The position numbers and the translations under genes are program-made. From JANWVO01 sp037446555 (GTDB lineage: Bacteria; Acidobacteriota; Terriglobia; Bryobacterales; Bryobacteraceae), in the NCBI GenBank assembly GCA_037446555.1, contig JBBIIK010000002.1, positions 124,001-188,000 on the forward strand: a DNA stretch of 64,000 nucleotides, read 5' to 3'. This document shows positions 32,573 to 42,916 of this stretch, piece by piece. A model generated the notes under the pieces. It had not been told where the DNA came from. It searched no databases and saw nothing but the letters and a program-made list of their open reading frames with translations. Within the stretch, counting starts at the first letter, position 1. Each line of letters starts with the position of its first letter.

Positions 32573-33178
32573 ATGATCACGCGGCAGCAGGCATGGGAGA
32601 TCGTTTGCGAGTTCATCCAGAACGACGCTTTGCGGCGCCACTCGCTCGCCGTGGAGGCTTGCGTCGCCGCGTACGCGCGCAAGTTCGCGGCGGAAGGCAG
32701 CGATGGCGTGGATCCTGAAGTCTGGACTGTGACAGCGCTGCTGCACGACTTCGATTGGGAGATCCACCCGCAAGCCCCTGATCACCCGGTGAAGGGAGAG
32801 CCGATCCTGCGCGAGCGCGGCGTGCCCGATGAGATCCGCCGGGCGATCCTTTCGCACGCCGCCTACACCGGCGTGCCGCGGGAATCGCTGCTCGAGAAGA
32901 CGTTGTTCGCCTGCGACGAACTGGCCGGATTTCTTACGGCCGTGAGCTATGTGAAGCCCACGCGTTCGATCCACGAAGTGGACGCGCGCAGCGTGCGGAA
33001 GAAGATGAAGGACAAGGCGTTCGCTCGCGCCGTGAACCGCGAAGACATTGTCAACGGCGCGGCGGAGCTGGGCGTGGACCTGGACGAACACATCGCCTTC
33101 TGCATCCAGGCCATGCAGGAACGCGCGGAGGAACTTGGACTTCAGGGAAGCTGGAGCGAAGGCGGGAATCAGGGCTGA
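32573..33178 (+). CDS. HD-domain phosphohydrolase family protein
   Basis: A 201-residue cytoplasmic HD-domain protein. The metal-binding set is visible: RHSLAVEA (first His), LLHDFDWEIH (HD pair) and ILSHAAYTG further on (third His). Single-domain proteins of this size include nucleotidase- and hydrolase-like members, but nothing points to a specific substrate. The start ATG 32573 has GGGAG only three bases upstream and a TAGCAT hexamer eight bases upstream, so it may be leaderless. It is followed by a 274-base gap without a convincing gene before the convergent rpoD. Confidence 0.8.
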   Translation: MITRQQAWEIVCEFIQNDALRRHSLAVEACVAAYARKFAAEGSDGVDPEVWTVTALLHDFDWEIHPQAPDHPVKGEPILRERGVPDEIRRAILSHAAYTGVPRESLLEKTLFACDELAGFLTAVSYVKPTRSIHEVDARSVRKKMKDKAFARAVNREDIVNGAAELGVDLDEHIAFCIQAMQERAEELGLQGSWSEGGNQG

Positions 33179-33452
33179 TTCTGCCGCCTGAGTCCGGAAG
33201 AGCCGGTGGAGGGAAGAGAAGCAGGCGGAAGGCGGGATTAGTGTGTCCGCAGATCCTGGTCTTGACAGCGAGCCGGGAAGCCGCTTCGGGGAGTTCTTCC
33301 GGGGACGCAGGCCATGCCTCGCGGCCAAGGATGAGGAGCACCATGCAGCAAACCGGCGCCGCCGAGGGATTCGAGTTCTTCGTTCTTGAAGTGGTGCGCT
33401 GCACGGCGAGCCGAGGCCGGACAGGAAGGCGGAGCGGCAGAGCGGGCGAGCT

Positions 33453-35129
<1,677 letters not shown>

Positions 35130-35168
35130 GGTGACCTCGACGAGCGACCCCTCGAATTCGCGTCCTTC

Positions 35169-36935
35169 CTATCCTACACCACCGGATGAGGCCTGGCCGC
35201 GGCGCTCGAGCTGGCGCAATTCCTCCAGAAGACGCAAAGCCTCCTCGACATTTCCTCCGCGTTCGGCCTCCTGGATGCGGCGGCGGAGGCGGCTGCGGCG
35301 GGCCTCCTTTTCGGCCGCGGCGAGCTTGTGAATGCAAGACACGGCCAGTTCCGTGGAATAGCCTTCGCCGAGCGTGTCGTCGGCGAAGACGAGAGCGGCG
35401 AGGCGCTCGCGGGCCTCGTCGCGGAGGCGCGCCTCAAGAGCATGGTAGGTGAGCGGTTCGCCGGCTTCTGTGATGCGGCGAATGGCGTCGAAAATCTCGT
35501 GCGACGGGGAGGCTTCGAGCACGGAAAGCTGCTCGAGAAGCGGGGCGATCTCGGCGCGGGCCTCGGCGTCGTGCAACAGGGCGTGCAGCAGCAGGACTTC
35601 GTTGGGATCGGGCAGCGGCGCCTGAGGCGCCCGAATCTGCTGGCGGCGTTCGGCGGCCGCCTTGCGGAACTCGTCGAGCACCACGCCCGGCTCCATGTGC
35701 AGATACTCGGCGACGTCGTTGGCGACAGCGAGGCGGCCGAGCCGGTCCGGCATGCGTTGGATGGCGGGCAGGAGAAACTGGAAGGCGGCAACGCGGCCTT
35801 CGGGCTTGCGGAGGTCGAAGCGGGAGCGGGCGCGGTCGGCGAGCCAGTGGAAATAACTGCGCGCGTGTTCGAGCACGCCCTGATAGGCAGTGGCGCCGTG
35901 TTGGCGGACGAACTCATCGGGGTCGAGGCCGCCCCGGAGCTCGAGCACCTGGACGCGCATCCCCTCCTCTAGCAGGACGGGGATGTGCTTTTCGGTGGCT
36001 GCGGCGCCGGCGCTATCGGGATCGAAATTGAGGACGACCTCGGGCGCGTGGCGGCGGAGGCTGCGGACCTGGAGAGGTGTGAGAGAGGTTCCGCACACGG
36101 CGGCCACGTTCGGCACGCCGGCCGCGTGGACGCCGATGGCGTCCATGTAGCCTTCGACGAGAACGGCGCGGCCGGCCTGCTCGATGGCCTTGCGGGCGCG
36201 ATTGAGGTTGTACAGCACCTGGCTCTTTCTATATATCGGCGTCTCCGGCGAATTCAGATACTTCGGCTGGTCGTCGAGGGCGAGTGCGCGGCCGCCGAAG
36301 GCGATCAGCTTGCCGGACTCGGAGTGGATGGGGAACATGAGGCGGCCGCGGAAGCGGTCGTAGAGGCCGCTGCCGTCGCTGCGGCGGAGGACGAGTCCGC
36401 CTTCCTCCATGAGGTCCGGAGAGAAGCCGGCGCGCTGGAAGGCGCGGACGAGCATCTGGCCGGAGCGGTCGCTGAGGCCGAGGCCGAATTCCTCAGCCAC
36501 GGCAGAGGAGACGCCGCGGCGGGCGAGGTAGTCACGCGCCTCCTGGCCGGCGGGCGAATGGAGTTGCTCCCGGAAGAGCTTGGCCGCCAGCTCGTGCATT
36601 TCATACAGAGCGGCGCGGCGGCGGGTCTCTTCGTCGGTTTCGGCGCCCTGCTTGGGCAAGGGGATACCGTGGCGTTCGGCGAGGAGCTTGACGGCCTCCC
36701 AGAAGGTAAGGCGCTCGATTTCCATGACGAACTTGATCACGTCGCCGCCGGCGCCGCAGCCGAAGCACTTGTAGAACTGGTGCGTGGAATGAACCGAGAA
36801 GGAGGGGGTTTTCTCGTGGTGGAAGGGGCAGAGTCCGGTGTAGCGGGGGCCGGAGCCGGCGCGCTTGAGGCGGACGTAGTCGCCGACGACGCGGACGATA
36901 TCGACGGACGACTTCAGGTGCTCGATGAAATCCAT
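35169..36935 (-). CDS. dnaG: DNA primase
   Basis: A 588-residue replicative primase. It has an N-terminal CHC2 zinc ribbon (CPFHHEKTPSF...YKCFGCG), the RNA polymerase basic domain, then a Toprim domain with AVLVEGYMDAI and NFDPDSAGAAATEKH, and a C-terminal DnaB-binding part. ATG 36935 starts at MDFIEHLKSSVDIVRVV, the family N-terminus; GGAGGA lies 13 bases upstream. An in-frame extension to 37430 would overlap the methyltransferase gene and shows no family sequence. It is upstream of rpoD in the same transcript direction. Confidence 0.96.
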   Translation of the reverse strand: MDFIEHLKSSVDIVRVVGDYVRLKRAGSGPRYTGLCPFHHEKTPSFSVHSTHQFYKCFGCGAGGDVIKFVMEIERLTFWEAVKLLAERHGIPLPKQGAETDEETRRRAALYEMHELAAKLFREQLHSPAGQEARDYLARRGVSSAVAEEFGLGLSDRSGQMLVRAFQRAGFSPDLMEEGGLVLRRSDGSGLYDRFRGRLMFPIHSESGKLIAFGGRALALDDQPKYLNSPETPIYRKSQVLYNLNRARKAIEQAGRAVLVEGYMDAIGVHAAGVPNVAAVCGTSLTPLQVRSLRRHAPEVVLNFDPDSAGAAATEKHIPVLLEEGMRVQVLELRGGLDPDEFVRQHGATAYQGVLEHARSYFHWLADRARSRFDLRKPEGRVAAFQFLLPAIQRMPDRLGRLAVANDVAEYLHMEPGVVLDEFRKAAAERRQQIRAPQAPLPDPNEVLLLHALLHDAEARAEIAPLLEQLSVLEASPSHEIFDAIRRITEAGEPLTYHALEARLRDEARERLAALVFADDTLGEGYSTELAVSCIHKLAAAEKEARRSRLRRRIQEAERGGNVEEALRLLEELRQLERRGQASSGGVG

Positions 36936-36963
36936 GCCCCGCCCCGCGTCCTCCGGATTTCTA

Positions 36964-37632
36964 TTATCGCGCCCGCGGCAGCGCGCCGGGAGCGGCGCCG
37001 TAGACGGCGATGAGCGATTTGGGAATGCCAAAGACGCGCTCGCGGAGGATGCGGGCCTCAGGGAACAAATCTTGCAGTTCCCGTTCCCGAAGCAGGCGGA
37101 TTTCTTTGAGAAAGTGGCGAAAGTAGAAATCGCGCTGCTCTTCGGAGGCGCTTGAGAGTAGAGACCACAGCGAGAAGCGGGGCGCCAAGGCGCGCTGCCA
37201 CGACGGGGGAAGCCAGTGGAGGAAGGGCGTGTAGAGGTGCGGCTCGACGGGTGAAGCGGCGTCGGGCGTCTGAATGAAGTAGCGGCGGGCGGTGCGGCGC
37301 ACTTCGGCGGCGAAGCGAGCCATAGCTTCTGGCGAGCCGACGTGCTCGATGACGGAGTTGCTGAAGACGAGATCGAAGGATTGGTCGGGAAAAGGAAGGG
37401 AGGCGCCGTCGCCGTCCACGTAGAGAACACCGGAAGGGACAGGCTCGCGGGCGCGCGGCTGGTTCAAAATGACGAGGCGCGGGCGCACGGAGCAGAGGTC
37501 CCAGATGGCGGGGGTGCCGCCGACGTCGAGGACCAGCCAGTCCGGCTGCATCTCGAACAGACGCGCGAGCAGGCGCATGCGCCGGCGGCGGAAGCGTGCG
37601 CCGATCCGCGCTAGCGCGTCGAGAGCCTCCAT
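36964..37632 (-). CDS. Class I SAM-dependent methyltransferase (Methyltransf_11 type)
   Basis: A 222-residue methyltransferase. It has a degenerate SAM motif I (WLVLDVGGTPAIWDL), then LYVDGDGASLPFPDQSFDLVFSNSVIEHVGSPEAMARF, which holds motifs II and III. The C-terminal part WLPPSWQRAL resembles SAM enzymes of polysaccharide and lipid clusters. The substrate is not evident. ATG 37632 is preferred to 37674 because TACACT lies seven bases upstream and neither choice has a ribosome site. It precedes dnaG by 28 bases and diverges from a GT4 glycosyltransferase; the two may serve the same cell-surface sugar pathway. Confidence 0.85.
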   Translation of the reverse strand: MEALDALARIGARFRRRRMRLLARLFEMQPDWLVLDVGGTPAIWDLCSVRPRLVILNQPRAREPVPSGVLYVDGDGASLPFPDQSFDLVFSNSVIEHVGSPEAMARFAAEVRRTARRYFIQTPDAASPVEPHLYTPFLHWLPPSWQRALAPRFSLWSLLSSASEEQRDFYFRHFLKEIRLLRERELQDLFPEARILRERVFGIPKSLIAVYGAAPGALPRAR

Positions 37633-37639
37633 GAAAGGT

Positions 37640-37645
37640 AGTGTA
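37640..37645 (-). promoter_or_regulatory. Candidate -10 box, leaderless start of the methyltransferase gene
   Basis: TACACT on the minus strand ends seven bases before ATG 37632. No ribosome site is present. Confidence 0.4.
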
Positions 37646-37740
37646 GGCGGAGGCGCGGCGGCGCGGGCTCCCATGGCAGGTCAGCCGGAAGTTGCCGGTC
37701 TTGACGGGCGCGGGCAGGGGACAGCAGACCCGCAGCGTGC

Positions 37741-37746
37741 GACAAT
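37741..37746 (+). promoter_or_regulatory. Candidate -10 box of the GT4 gene
   Basis: GACAAT ends seven bases before GTG 37754, an in-frame alternative start. This is weaker than the other cases because the first base deviates from TANNNT. Confidence 0.25.
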
Positions 37747-38875
37747 GTGCGGCGTGAGAGGCGGCGAGACAGCGGCGCGGAGCGGGTCCCCGGCGATCCT
37801 CCATGTGATGTGGGGCTTCGAGACGGGAGGCGCCGAAATGCGGCTGGTGCGGCTCGCCAACGCGATGGGACGGCGATTCCGGCACCTGATCCTGCCGCTT
37901 TCGGGGCGAGCTTCCGCACAAAGCCTGCTGGAGCCGGGCGTGGACTGGGAGATCGTGGATGCGCCGGCGAAGACAACCCCGGTGGAACTGGCGCGGTTGA
38001 TCCGGGAACGGCAGCCGGCGCTGGTACAGACTTACAACTGGGGAGCGTTCAACGCGGCGCTGGGGTGCGTGCTGGCGCGCGCGTGCCCGCTGCTGCACAC
38101 GGAGGATGGCTTCGGGGCGGACGAGGCGGAGGGGCTGAAGCTTCGGCGTGTGCTGGCAAGGCGCGTGGTTCTGCGGTTTGCGAGGCGCGTTGTGGTGCCG
38201 TCGCGGACACTGGAGCGGATCGCGCGGGAGCAGTACATGTTGCCGGAGCGGATCGTGCAGCGGATCCCGAACGGAGTGGATTGCCTGCGGTTCCGCCCGG
38301 GAAGGAACGATGCGCTGCGAAGGGAGCTGGGCATCGGCGTGGAGGAGTTTGTGGCGGGCACGGTGGGGCACCTGCGTCCGGAGAAGGACTACGGGCTCCT
38401 ATTGCGGGCGTTCGCGTCTTCGGGGATCGAAGGCAGGCTGGTGATCGCCGGAGAGGGCGCGGAGCGGGAACGGTTGAGGAGGACGGCGGGGGATCTGGGG
38501 CTGAGCGGGCGGGTGCTGTTTCCGGGGGTGGTGGATCCGGCGCCGTGGTACCGGATGTTCGATCTGTTCGTGATGTCGTCGATGACGGAACAGATGCCGC
38601 TGGCGTTGCTGGAGGCGATGGCGGCGGGGCTGCCGGCTCTGTGCACGGACGCTGGCGACACGGCGTGGATGCTGGAAGAGACGGGCGCTCCGGCAGTGGT
38701 GCGCCGTGGCGACGTGGAGGGCTACGCGGCTTCGCTGCGGCGGTGGGCGGCGGACCCGGCGTTGCGGAGAGAAGCGGGCGCGAGGAACCGGGCGAGGTGC
38801 GAGCGCGAGTATTCGCTGGAGCGGATGGTGGAGCGGTGGCGCGAGCTGTACGAGGAGTGCCTGGCGGGGCGTTGA
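37745..38875 (+). CDS. GT4-family glycosyltransferase
   Basis: A glycosyltransferase of about 376 residues with the GT-B fold. The N-terminal domain shows HVMWGFETGGAEMRLVRLANAM. The C-terminal nucleotide-sugar domain shows VGHLRPEKDYGLLLRAFA, VIAGEGAERERL and the EX7E-like MTEQMPLALLEAMAAGLPAL. It has no membrane helix. The start is uncertain: ATG 37745, or GTG 37754 if the GACAAT box is a -10 element; longer in-frame extensions overlap the divergent methyltransferase. The product is probably a surface polysaccharide or glycolipid. Its stop touches that of the convergent DUF4126 gene. Confidence 0.9.
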   Translation: MCGVRGGETAARSGSPAILHVMWGFETGGAEMRLVRLANAMGRRFRHLILPLSGRASAQSLLEPGVDWEIVDAPAKTTPVELARLIRERQPALVQTYNWGAFNAALGCVLARACPLLHTEDGFGADEAEGLKLRRVLARRVVLRFARRVVVPSRTLERIAREQYMLPERIVQRIPNGVDCLRFRPGRNDALRRELGIGVEEFVAGTVGHLRPEKDYGLLLRAFASSGIEGRLVIAGEGAERERLRRTAGDLGLSGRVLFPGVVDPAPWYRMFDLFVMSSMTEQMPLALLEAMAAGLPALCTDAGDTAWMLEETGAPAVVRRGDVEGYAASLRRWAADPALRREAGARNRARCEREYSLERMVERWRELYEECLAGR

Positions 38876-39493
38876 TCAGGAGCGCGCGGGCGCGCCGGAC
38901 CAACGTTCGCGGAGCGCCGTGAAAGCGCGGCGGAGCAGCCGGAAGATCTTGACGGCGAGCCAGGCGAAGACGGCGAGAAAAACCAGCGCTGCCGAGAGCG
39001 TCAGCAGGGGGTGAGTGAATGTGAGCCAGAGCAGGGCGGGGACCACGAAATCGCCGGCGAGGCTGAGCAGCCAGTTGGAGAAGGGCTCCGGGCTGTGATT
39101 CACGGCGAAGCGGACGGCAGCCTTGGAGGCGTGAGCCGAGAAGGCTGCGCCGCCGGTGAGCAGGGCGAGGGAGGTTCGGGCGGCAGGATCGAGAGTGGCA
39201 AAGGCGGCGGCGCCGAGCATGGCGGCGCCGACGGGGCGGATGAAGGTATGGACGGCGTCCCAGAAGGTGTCAAACCACGGGATCTTGTCGCTGATGAACT
39301 CGGCGACATACGCGACGGCGGCTGCGGCAAGGACGGCGGGGTGGGCGAGGATCTCGAGCCCCTGCAAAGACACGGGCAGCTGAAGCCAGCCGAGGCGGAT
39401 GGCGATGCCGAGCCCGAGCACGGTGGCGTAGAGGCGGAGCCCCGCGGCGATGCCGCCGCCGAGAGCAAGAGCGAGCGTGTGCAGAGGGTCCAT
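38876..39493 (-). CDS. DUF4126 integral membrane protein
   Basis: A 205-residue protein with five or six hydrophobic segments (TLALALGGGIAAGLRLYATVLGLGIA, VLAAAAVAYVAEFISDKIPWFDTFWDAVHTFIRP, WLLSLAGDFVVPALLWLTFTH and others). The EFISDKIPWFDTFWDAVHTFIRP stretch is typical of DUF4126. The function is unknown. ATG 39493 follows GGAAGAAACC, and a TATCCT hexamer about 30 bases upstream could be the -10 box. It diverges from the GH127-like gene. Confidence 0.82.
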   Translation of the reverse strand: MDPLHTLALALGGGIAAGLRLYATVLGLGIAIRLGWLQLPVSLQGLEILAHPAVLAAAAVAYVAEFISDKIPWFDTFWDAVHTFIRPVGAAMLGAAAFATLDPAARTSLALLTGGAAFSAHASKAAVRFAVNHSPEPFSNWLLSLAGDFVVPALLWLTFTHPLLTLSAALVFLAVFAWLAVKIFRLLRRAFTALRERWSGAPARS

Positions 39494-39532
39494 GGTTTCT
39501 TCCGCCGGTTTCACCCAGGATACGCAAACGGG

Positions 39533-39561
39533 TTGGCCGCGGTTCGGCCCTTGGGTATGCT
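39533..39561 (+). promoter_or_regulatory. Candidate promoter (-35 and -10), leaderless start of the GH127-like gene
   Basis: TTGGCC, 17 bases, TATGCT, then seven bases to ATG 39569. This is the best full promoter among the leaderless candidates. Confidence 0.5.
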
Positions 39562-39568
39562 GGGACGC

Positions 39569-41911
39569 ATGAAAACGGTGATGGCGTGGATTGGAATGTC
39601 GGTGCTTGCGGCTGGCGCATGGGGGCAGGCGGAGGTGCGCGCCGGGCTTCCGGCGGGACAGAACACGCTGTATCCGGGCAACCGGGCGCCGCTCCGCGAG
39701 CTGCCGCTGGTGAAGCTGCCCGCGGGGGCGGTGTCGCCGGGCGGGTGGCTGGGCGAGCAGCTGAAACGGATGGCGCGGGGCTTCAGCGGACGTCTGCCGG
39801 AGCTGAGCCAGTATTGCCGGAGAGAGGGGAATGCGTGGCTCGATCCGCGCGGGCACGGGCGGTTCGGTTGGGAGGAGTTGCCGTACTGGCTGAAAGGCTA
39901 CATCGAGCTCGGCTATGTGCTGCGCGATCCGCGAATCCTGGGCGAGAGCCGGCAGTGGGTGGAGGCGGTGCTGGCTTCGCAGCGCGAAGACGGCTACTTC
40001 GGACCGGCGACGAACCTGGTGGGAGAGCACACGCTCGGGCGGCTGGAGGCGCTGGACCTGTGGCCGAACATGGTGATGATCTACGTGTTGCGAACCTACC
40101 ACGAGGCGACGGGCGACGAGCGTGTGCTGAAGTTCCTGCTCCGCTATTACCGCTGGTTTCACAGCCAGCCGCTCGAGAACTTGCTGCCCGCGAGCTGGCA
40201 GAAGCAGCGGGGCGGCGACAATCTGGATCACATTTACTGGCTGTATTCGCGCACAGGAGAAGCCTGGCTGCTGGACGTGGCGCGCGTGAACCATGAACGC
40301 ACGGCCGACTGGACCGGAGGCATCGCCTCGTGGCACGGAGTGAACTTCGGGCAGTGTTTCCGCGAGCCGGGTCAGTACTTCCAGCAGACGCACGATGCGC
40401 GCTATCTGCGGGCGGCGGAGCGAAATTACGAAACCATGATGCGGCTGTATGGCAACGGACCGGGGGGCGGATTCGCGGCCGATGAAAACGCCCGGCCAGG
40501 ATTCCGGGGGCCGCGCCAAGGCACGGAGACCTGCACCTGGGTGGAGCTGATGTTCAGTCACGAGATGCTGCTCGGGATCAGCGGGGATGCGAAATGGGCA
40601 GAGCGCGCCGAGGAGATCGCCTTCAATTCGCTGCCGGCAGCGATGACCGCGGACCTGCGCGGGCTGCACTACCTGACGGCGCCGAACCAGCCGCAACTGG
40701 ACCGCAAGAACAAGGCGCCGGCGATCGACAACAGCGGCGACATGTTCAGCTACAACCCTTACGGATACCGGTGCTGCCAGCACAACACGGCGATGGGCTG
40801 GCCCTACTACGCGGAGCGGCAGTGGATGGCGACGGGGGGCAACGGCCTGGCGGCCGTGTTCTATTCAGACAACACGGTGCAGGCGCGCGTGGGACCGGGC
40901 GAGGAGGTGACGATCCGCGAGACCACCGAGTATCCCTTCGGCGACGTGGTGCGGATGACCGTGCATGCGAAGCGGCCGGTGCGGTTTCCTTTGGCTCTGC
41001 GGATTCCCTCATGGGCGCGCGGGCCGAAGTTGCGGGTGAACGGGCGCGAAGCGCGGCTGCCGGACAAGAGCGCGTGGGCGACGGTGGAGCGCGAGTGGAG
41101 GGAGGGAGACACGTTGGAACTGGCGCTGCCGGCGGAGCTCGAAGTCCGCCGCTGGCCTCAGCAGAGGAGCGCAGCCTCCGTGCATTACGGCCCGCTGGCG
41201 TTTTCTTTGAAGATCGGCGAGGACTGGCGCGCCTATGGAGGCGAGGGTGACTGGAGGCAGTATGAAGTGTTTCCGGAGACACCGTGGAACTACGCGCTGG
41301 AGCTGAAGGCACCGATGCGGCTGGAGCGTGCGAAGGCGGTGGCGGCGCAGCCGTTTGAGCCCTCATCGGCGCCGTTGCTGATCCGTGCGCGGGGCAGGAG
41401 AGTGCCGGAATGGCGGCTGGAGCCGAACGGGCTGGCCGGAGAGATCCAACAGAGTGCGGTGAAGACGGAAGAGAGGGAGGAGGAGATCGCTCTGATCCCG
41501 ATGGGGGCGGCGCGGCTGCGGATCACCATGTTTCCGGTGGCGGGCGGAGAAACGAAGTGGGAGGAGAACGCGCCCATAGTACTGGCATCGAGCGCAACGC
41601 ACGAGGATCCGCCAGACCGGGAGGGATTCCGCTTTGGTGGCGCGCGGGGATCGGTGGAATGGATCGAATACCGGTATCCGTGGCCGGGCAGGTTGCAGAA
41701 GGCGGAGCCGGAGTGGAGCGAGGGCGCAGCGCCCGAGTCTTGGCGCGTGCTGGTGATGACTGGAGGCGAATGGAGAGAGTGGGACGGCAGAGAAGCGGAG
41801 ACGCAGGCGGTACGGCTGGAGGCGAAGCTGGCGCCGCGGCGCGGAGTGGAGCTGAAGCGGTGGAGAGTGGAGCTGGTTCAGCGTAGAGTAGAGAGGGAGA
41901 ACAAGGAATGA
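39569..41911 (+). CDS. Exported GH127/GH146-like beta-L-arabinofuranosidase family protein
   Basis: A 780-residue glycosidase with a signal peptide (MKTVMAWIGMSVLAAGAWGQ). A helical (alpha/alpha)6 barrel runs to about 430, with family residues E320 and C322 in TETCTWVE and the CC pair at 402-403 in YRCCQHN. In this family the Zn-bound Cys cluster includes the catalytic Cys nucleophile. Beta-sandwich domains follow to the C-terminus (TVHAKRPVRFPLALRIPSWARG). The closest known activity is removal of beta-L-arabinofuranose from plant or glycoprotein glycans; the true sugar may differ. ATG 39569 was chosen because it gives the signal peptide. It overlaps the next gene (ATGA), a sugar isomerase-like protein. 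Confidence 0.88.
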   Translation: MKTVMAWIGMSVLAAGAWGQAEVRAGLPAGQNTLYPGNRAPLRELPLVKLPAGAVSPGGWLGEQLKRMARGFSGRLPELSQYCRREGNAWLDPRGHGRFGWEELPYWLKGYIELGYVLRDPRILGESRQWVEAVLASQREDGYFGPATNLVGEHTLGRLEALDLWPNMVMIYVLRTYHEATGDERVLKFLLRYYRWFHSQPLENLLPASWQKQRGGDNLDHIYWLYSRTGEAWLLDVARVNHERTADWTGGIASWHGVNFGQCFREPGQYFQQTHDARYLRAAERNYETMMRLYGNGPGGGFAADENARPGFRGPRQGTETCTWVELMFSHEMLLGISGDAKWAERAEEIAFNSLPAAMTADLRGLHYLTAPNQPQLDRKNKAPAIDNSGDMFSYNPYGYRCCQHNTAMGWPYYAERQWMATGGNGLAAVFYSDNTVQARVGPGEEVTIRETTEYPFGDVVRMTVHAKRPVRFPLALRIPSWARGPKLRVNGREARLPDKSAWATVEREWREGDTLELALPAELEVRRWPQQRSAASVHYGPLAFSLKIGEDWRAYGGEGDWRQYEVFPETPWNYALELKAPMRLERAKAVAAQPFEPSSAPLLIRARGRRVPEWRLEPNGLAGEIQQSAVKTEEREEEIALIPMGAARLRITMFPVAGGETKWEENAPIVLASSATHEDPPDREGFRFGGARGSVEWIEYRYPWPGRLQKAEPEWSEGAAPESWRVLVMTGGEWREWDGREAETQAVRLEAKLAPRRGVELKRWRVELVQRRVERENKE

Positions 41912-42822
41912 TTCAACTTGGATTCGTCAGCGCGATTCTGCCCGATGTGGACTTGAAGCAGGTGCTCGAGTTCGCAGGCGAGAGCGGCTTCGACTGCGTG
42001 GAGGTGATGTGCTGGCCGGTCGGCAAGGCAGAACGGCGGTACGCCGGCGTGACGCACATCGACGTCAACGGCTTCACGAAGAGCAAGGCGCAGGAAGTGT
42101 TGGGGCTGTGCGACGAGACGGGGGTCGGCATCAGCGGGCTTGGGTATTATCCGAACCCGCTGGCGGCGGACGCGGCGGAGGCGCGCGTGTATGTGGAGCA
42201 CCTGAAGAAGGTGATCCGCGCAGCGGAGCTGCTGGGGGTGGGCGTGGTGAACACGTTCATCGGGCGGGACCCGTCGAAGACGGTGGACGAGAACTGGCCG
42301 CGGTTTCTCAAGACCTGGAAGCCGCTGGTGAAGTTCGCCGAGGACCATGGGGTAAGGATCGCGATCGAGAACTGCCCGATGTTCTTCACCCGGGACGAGT
42401 GGCCGGGGGGCAAGAACCTGGCGACGTCGCCGGCGATCTGGAGGCGGATGTTCGCCGACATTCCGTCTGCGAATTTCGGATTGAATTTCGACCCCTCGCA
42501 CTTCGTGTGGCAGGGAATGGACTACGTGAAGGTGCTGCGGGAGTTCAAGGACAAGCTGTTCCACTTCCATGCAAAGGACGCGCGCCTGGACCGGGACCGG
42601 CTGAACGAGGTTGGGCTGCTCGCCTATCCGCTCGAGTACCACACGCCGAAGCTCCCGGGGCTCGGCGACGTGGACTGGGGCAGGCTGTGCTCCGTGCTGG
42701 TGGAGGTTTATGACGGACCGGTGTGCATCGAAGTGGAGGACCGGGCGTACGAGGGGAGCCTGGAGATGCGGCAGGCGGCACTGTTGCAGAGCGGCGGGTA
42801 TCTGGCGCAGTTTCTGCCGTAG
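41908..42822 (+). CDS. Sugar phosphate isomerase/epimerase-like TIM barrel (AP_endonuc_2 family)
   Basis: A 304-residue cytoplasmic TIM-barrel protein. Metal-ligand strands are visible: VRIAIENCPM (Glu), GLNFDPSHFVW (Asp, His), FHFHAKDARL (His) and CIEVEDRAYEG (Glu). This is the xylose isomerase/IolE/epimerase-like superfamily; the substrate cannot be read from the sequence. The overlap with the GH127-like gene suggests it acts on the sugar released or on a derivative. No transporter or kinase gene is next to them. Confidence 0.88.
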   Translation: MIQLGFVSAILPDVDLKQVLEFAGESGFDCVEVMCWPVGKAERRYAGVTHIDVNGFTKSKAQEVLGLCDETGVGISGLGYYPNPLAADAAEARVYVEHLKKVIRAAELLGVGVVNTFIGRDPSKTVDENWPRFLKTWKPLVKFAEDHGVRIAIENCPMFFTRDEWPGGKNLATSPAIWRRMFADIPSANFGLNFDPSHFVWQGMDYVKVLREFKDKLFHFHAKDARLDRDRLNEVGLLAYPLEYHTPKLPGLGDVDWGRLCSVLVEVYDGPVCIEVEDRAYEGSLEMRQAALLQSGGYLAQFLP

Positions 42823-42868
42823 GAGAATCGAAAAGCGTACTTTGGCGTCATGCAACAGGCGCGCGCGC

Positions 42869-42874
42869 TATAGT
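42869..42874 (+). promoter_or_regulatory. Candidate -10 box of 42917
   Basis: TATAGT 42 bases upstream of the start, in an otherwise GC-rich stretch. GGAGGT follows at 42904, so this transcript has a normal leader. Confidence 0.4.
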
Positions 42875-42916
42875 ACGCTGGGATTGAAGTCGGAATCAGA
42901 TCTGGAGGTCTTTTAG

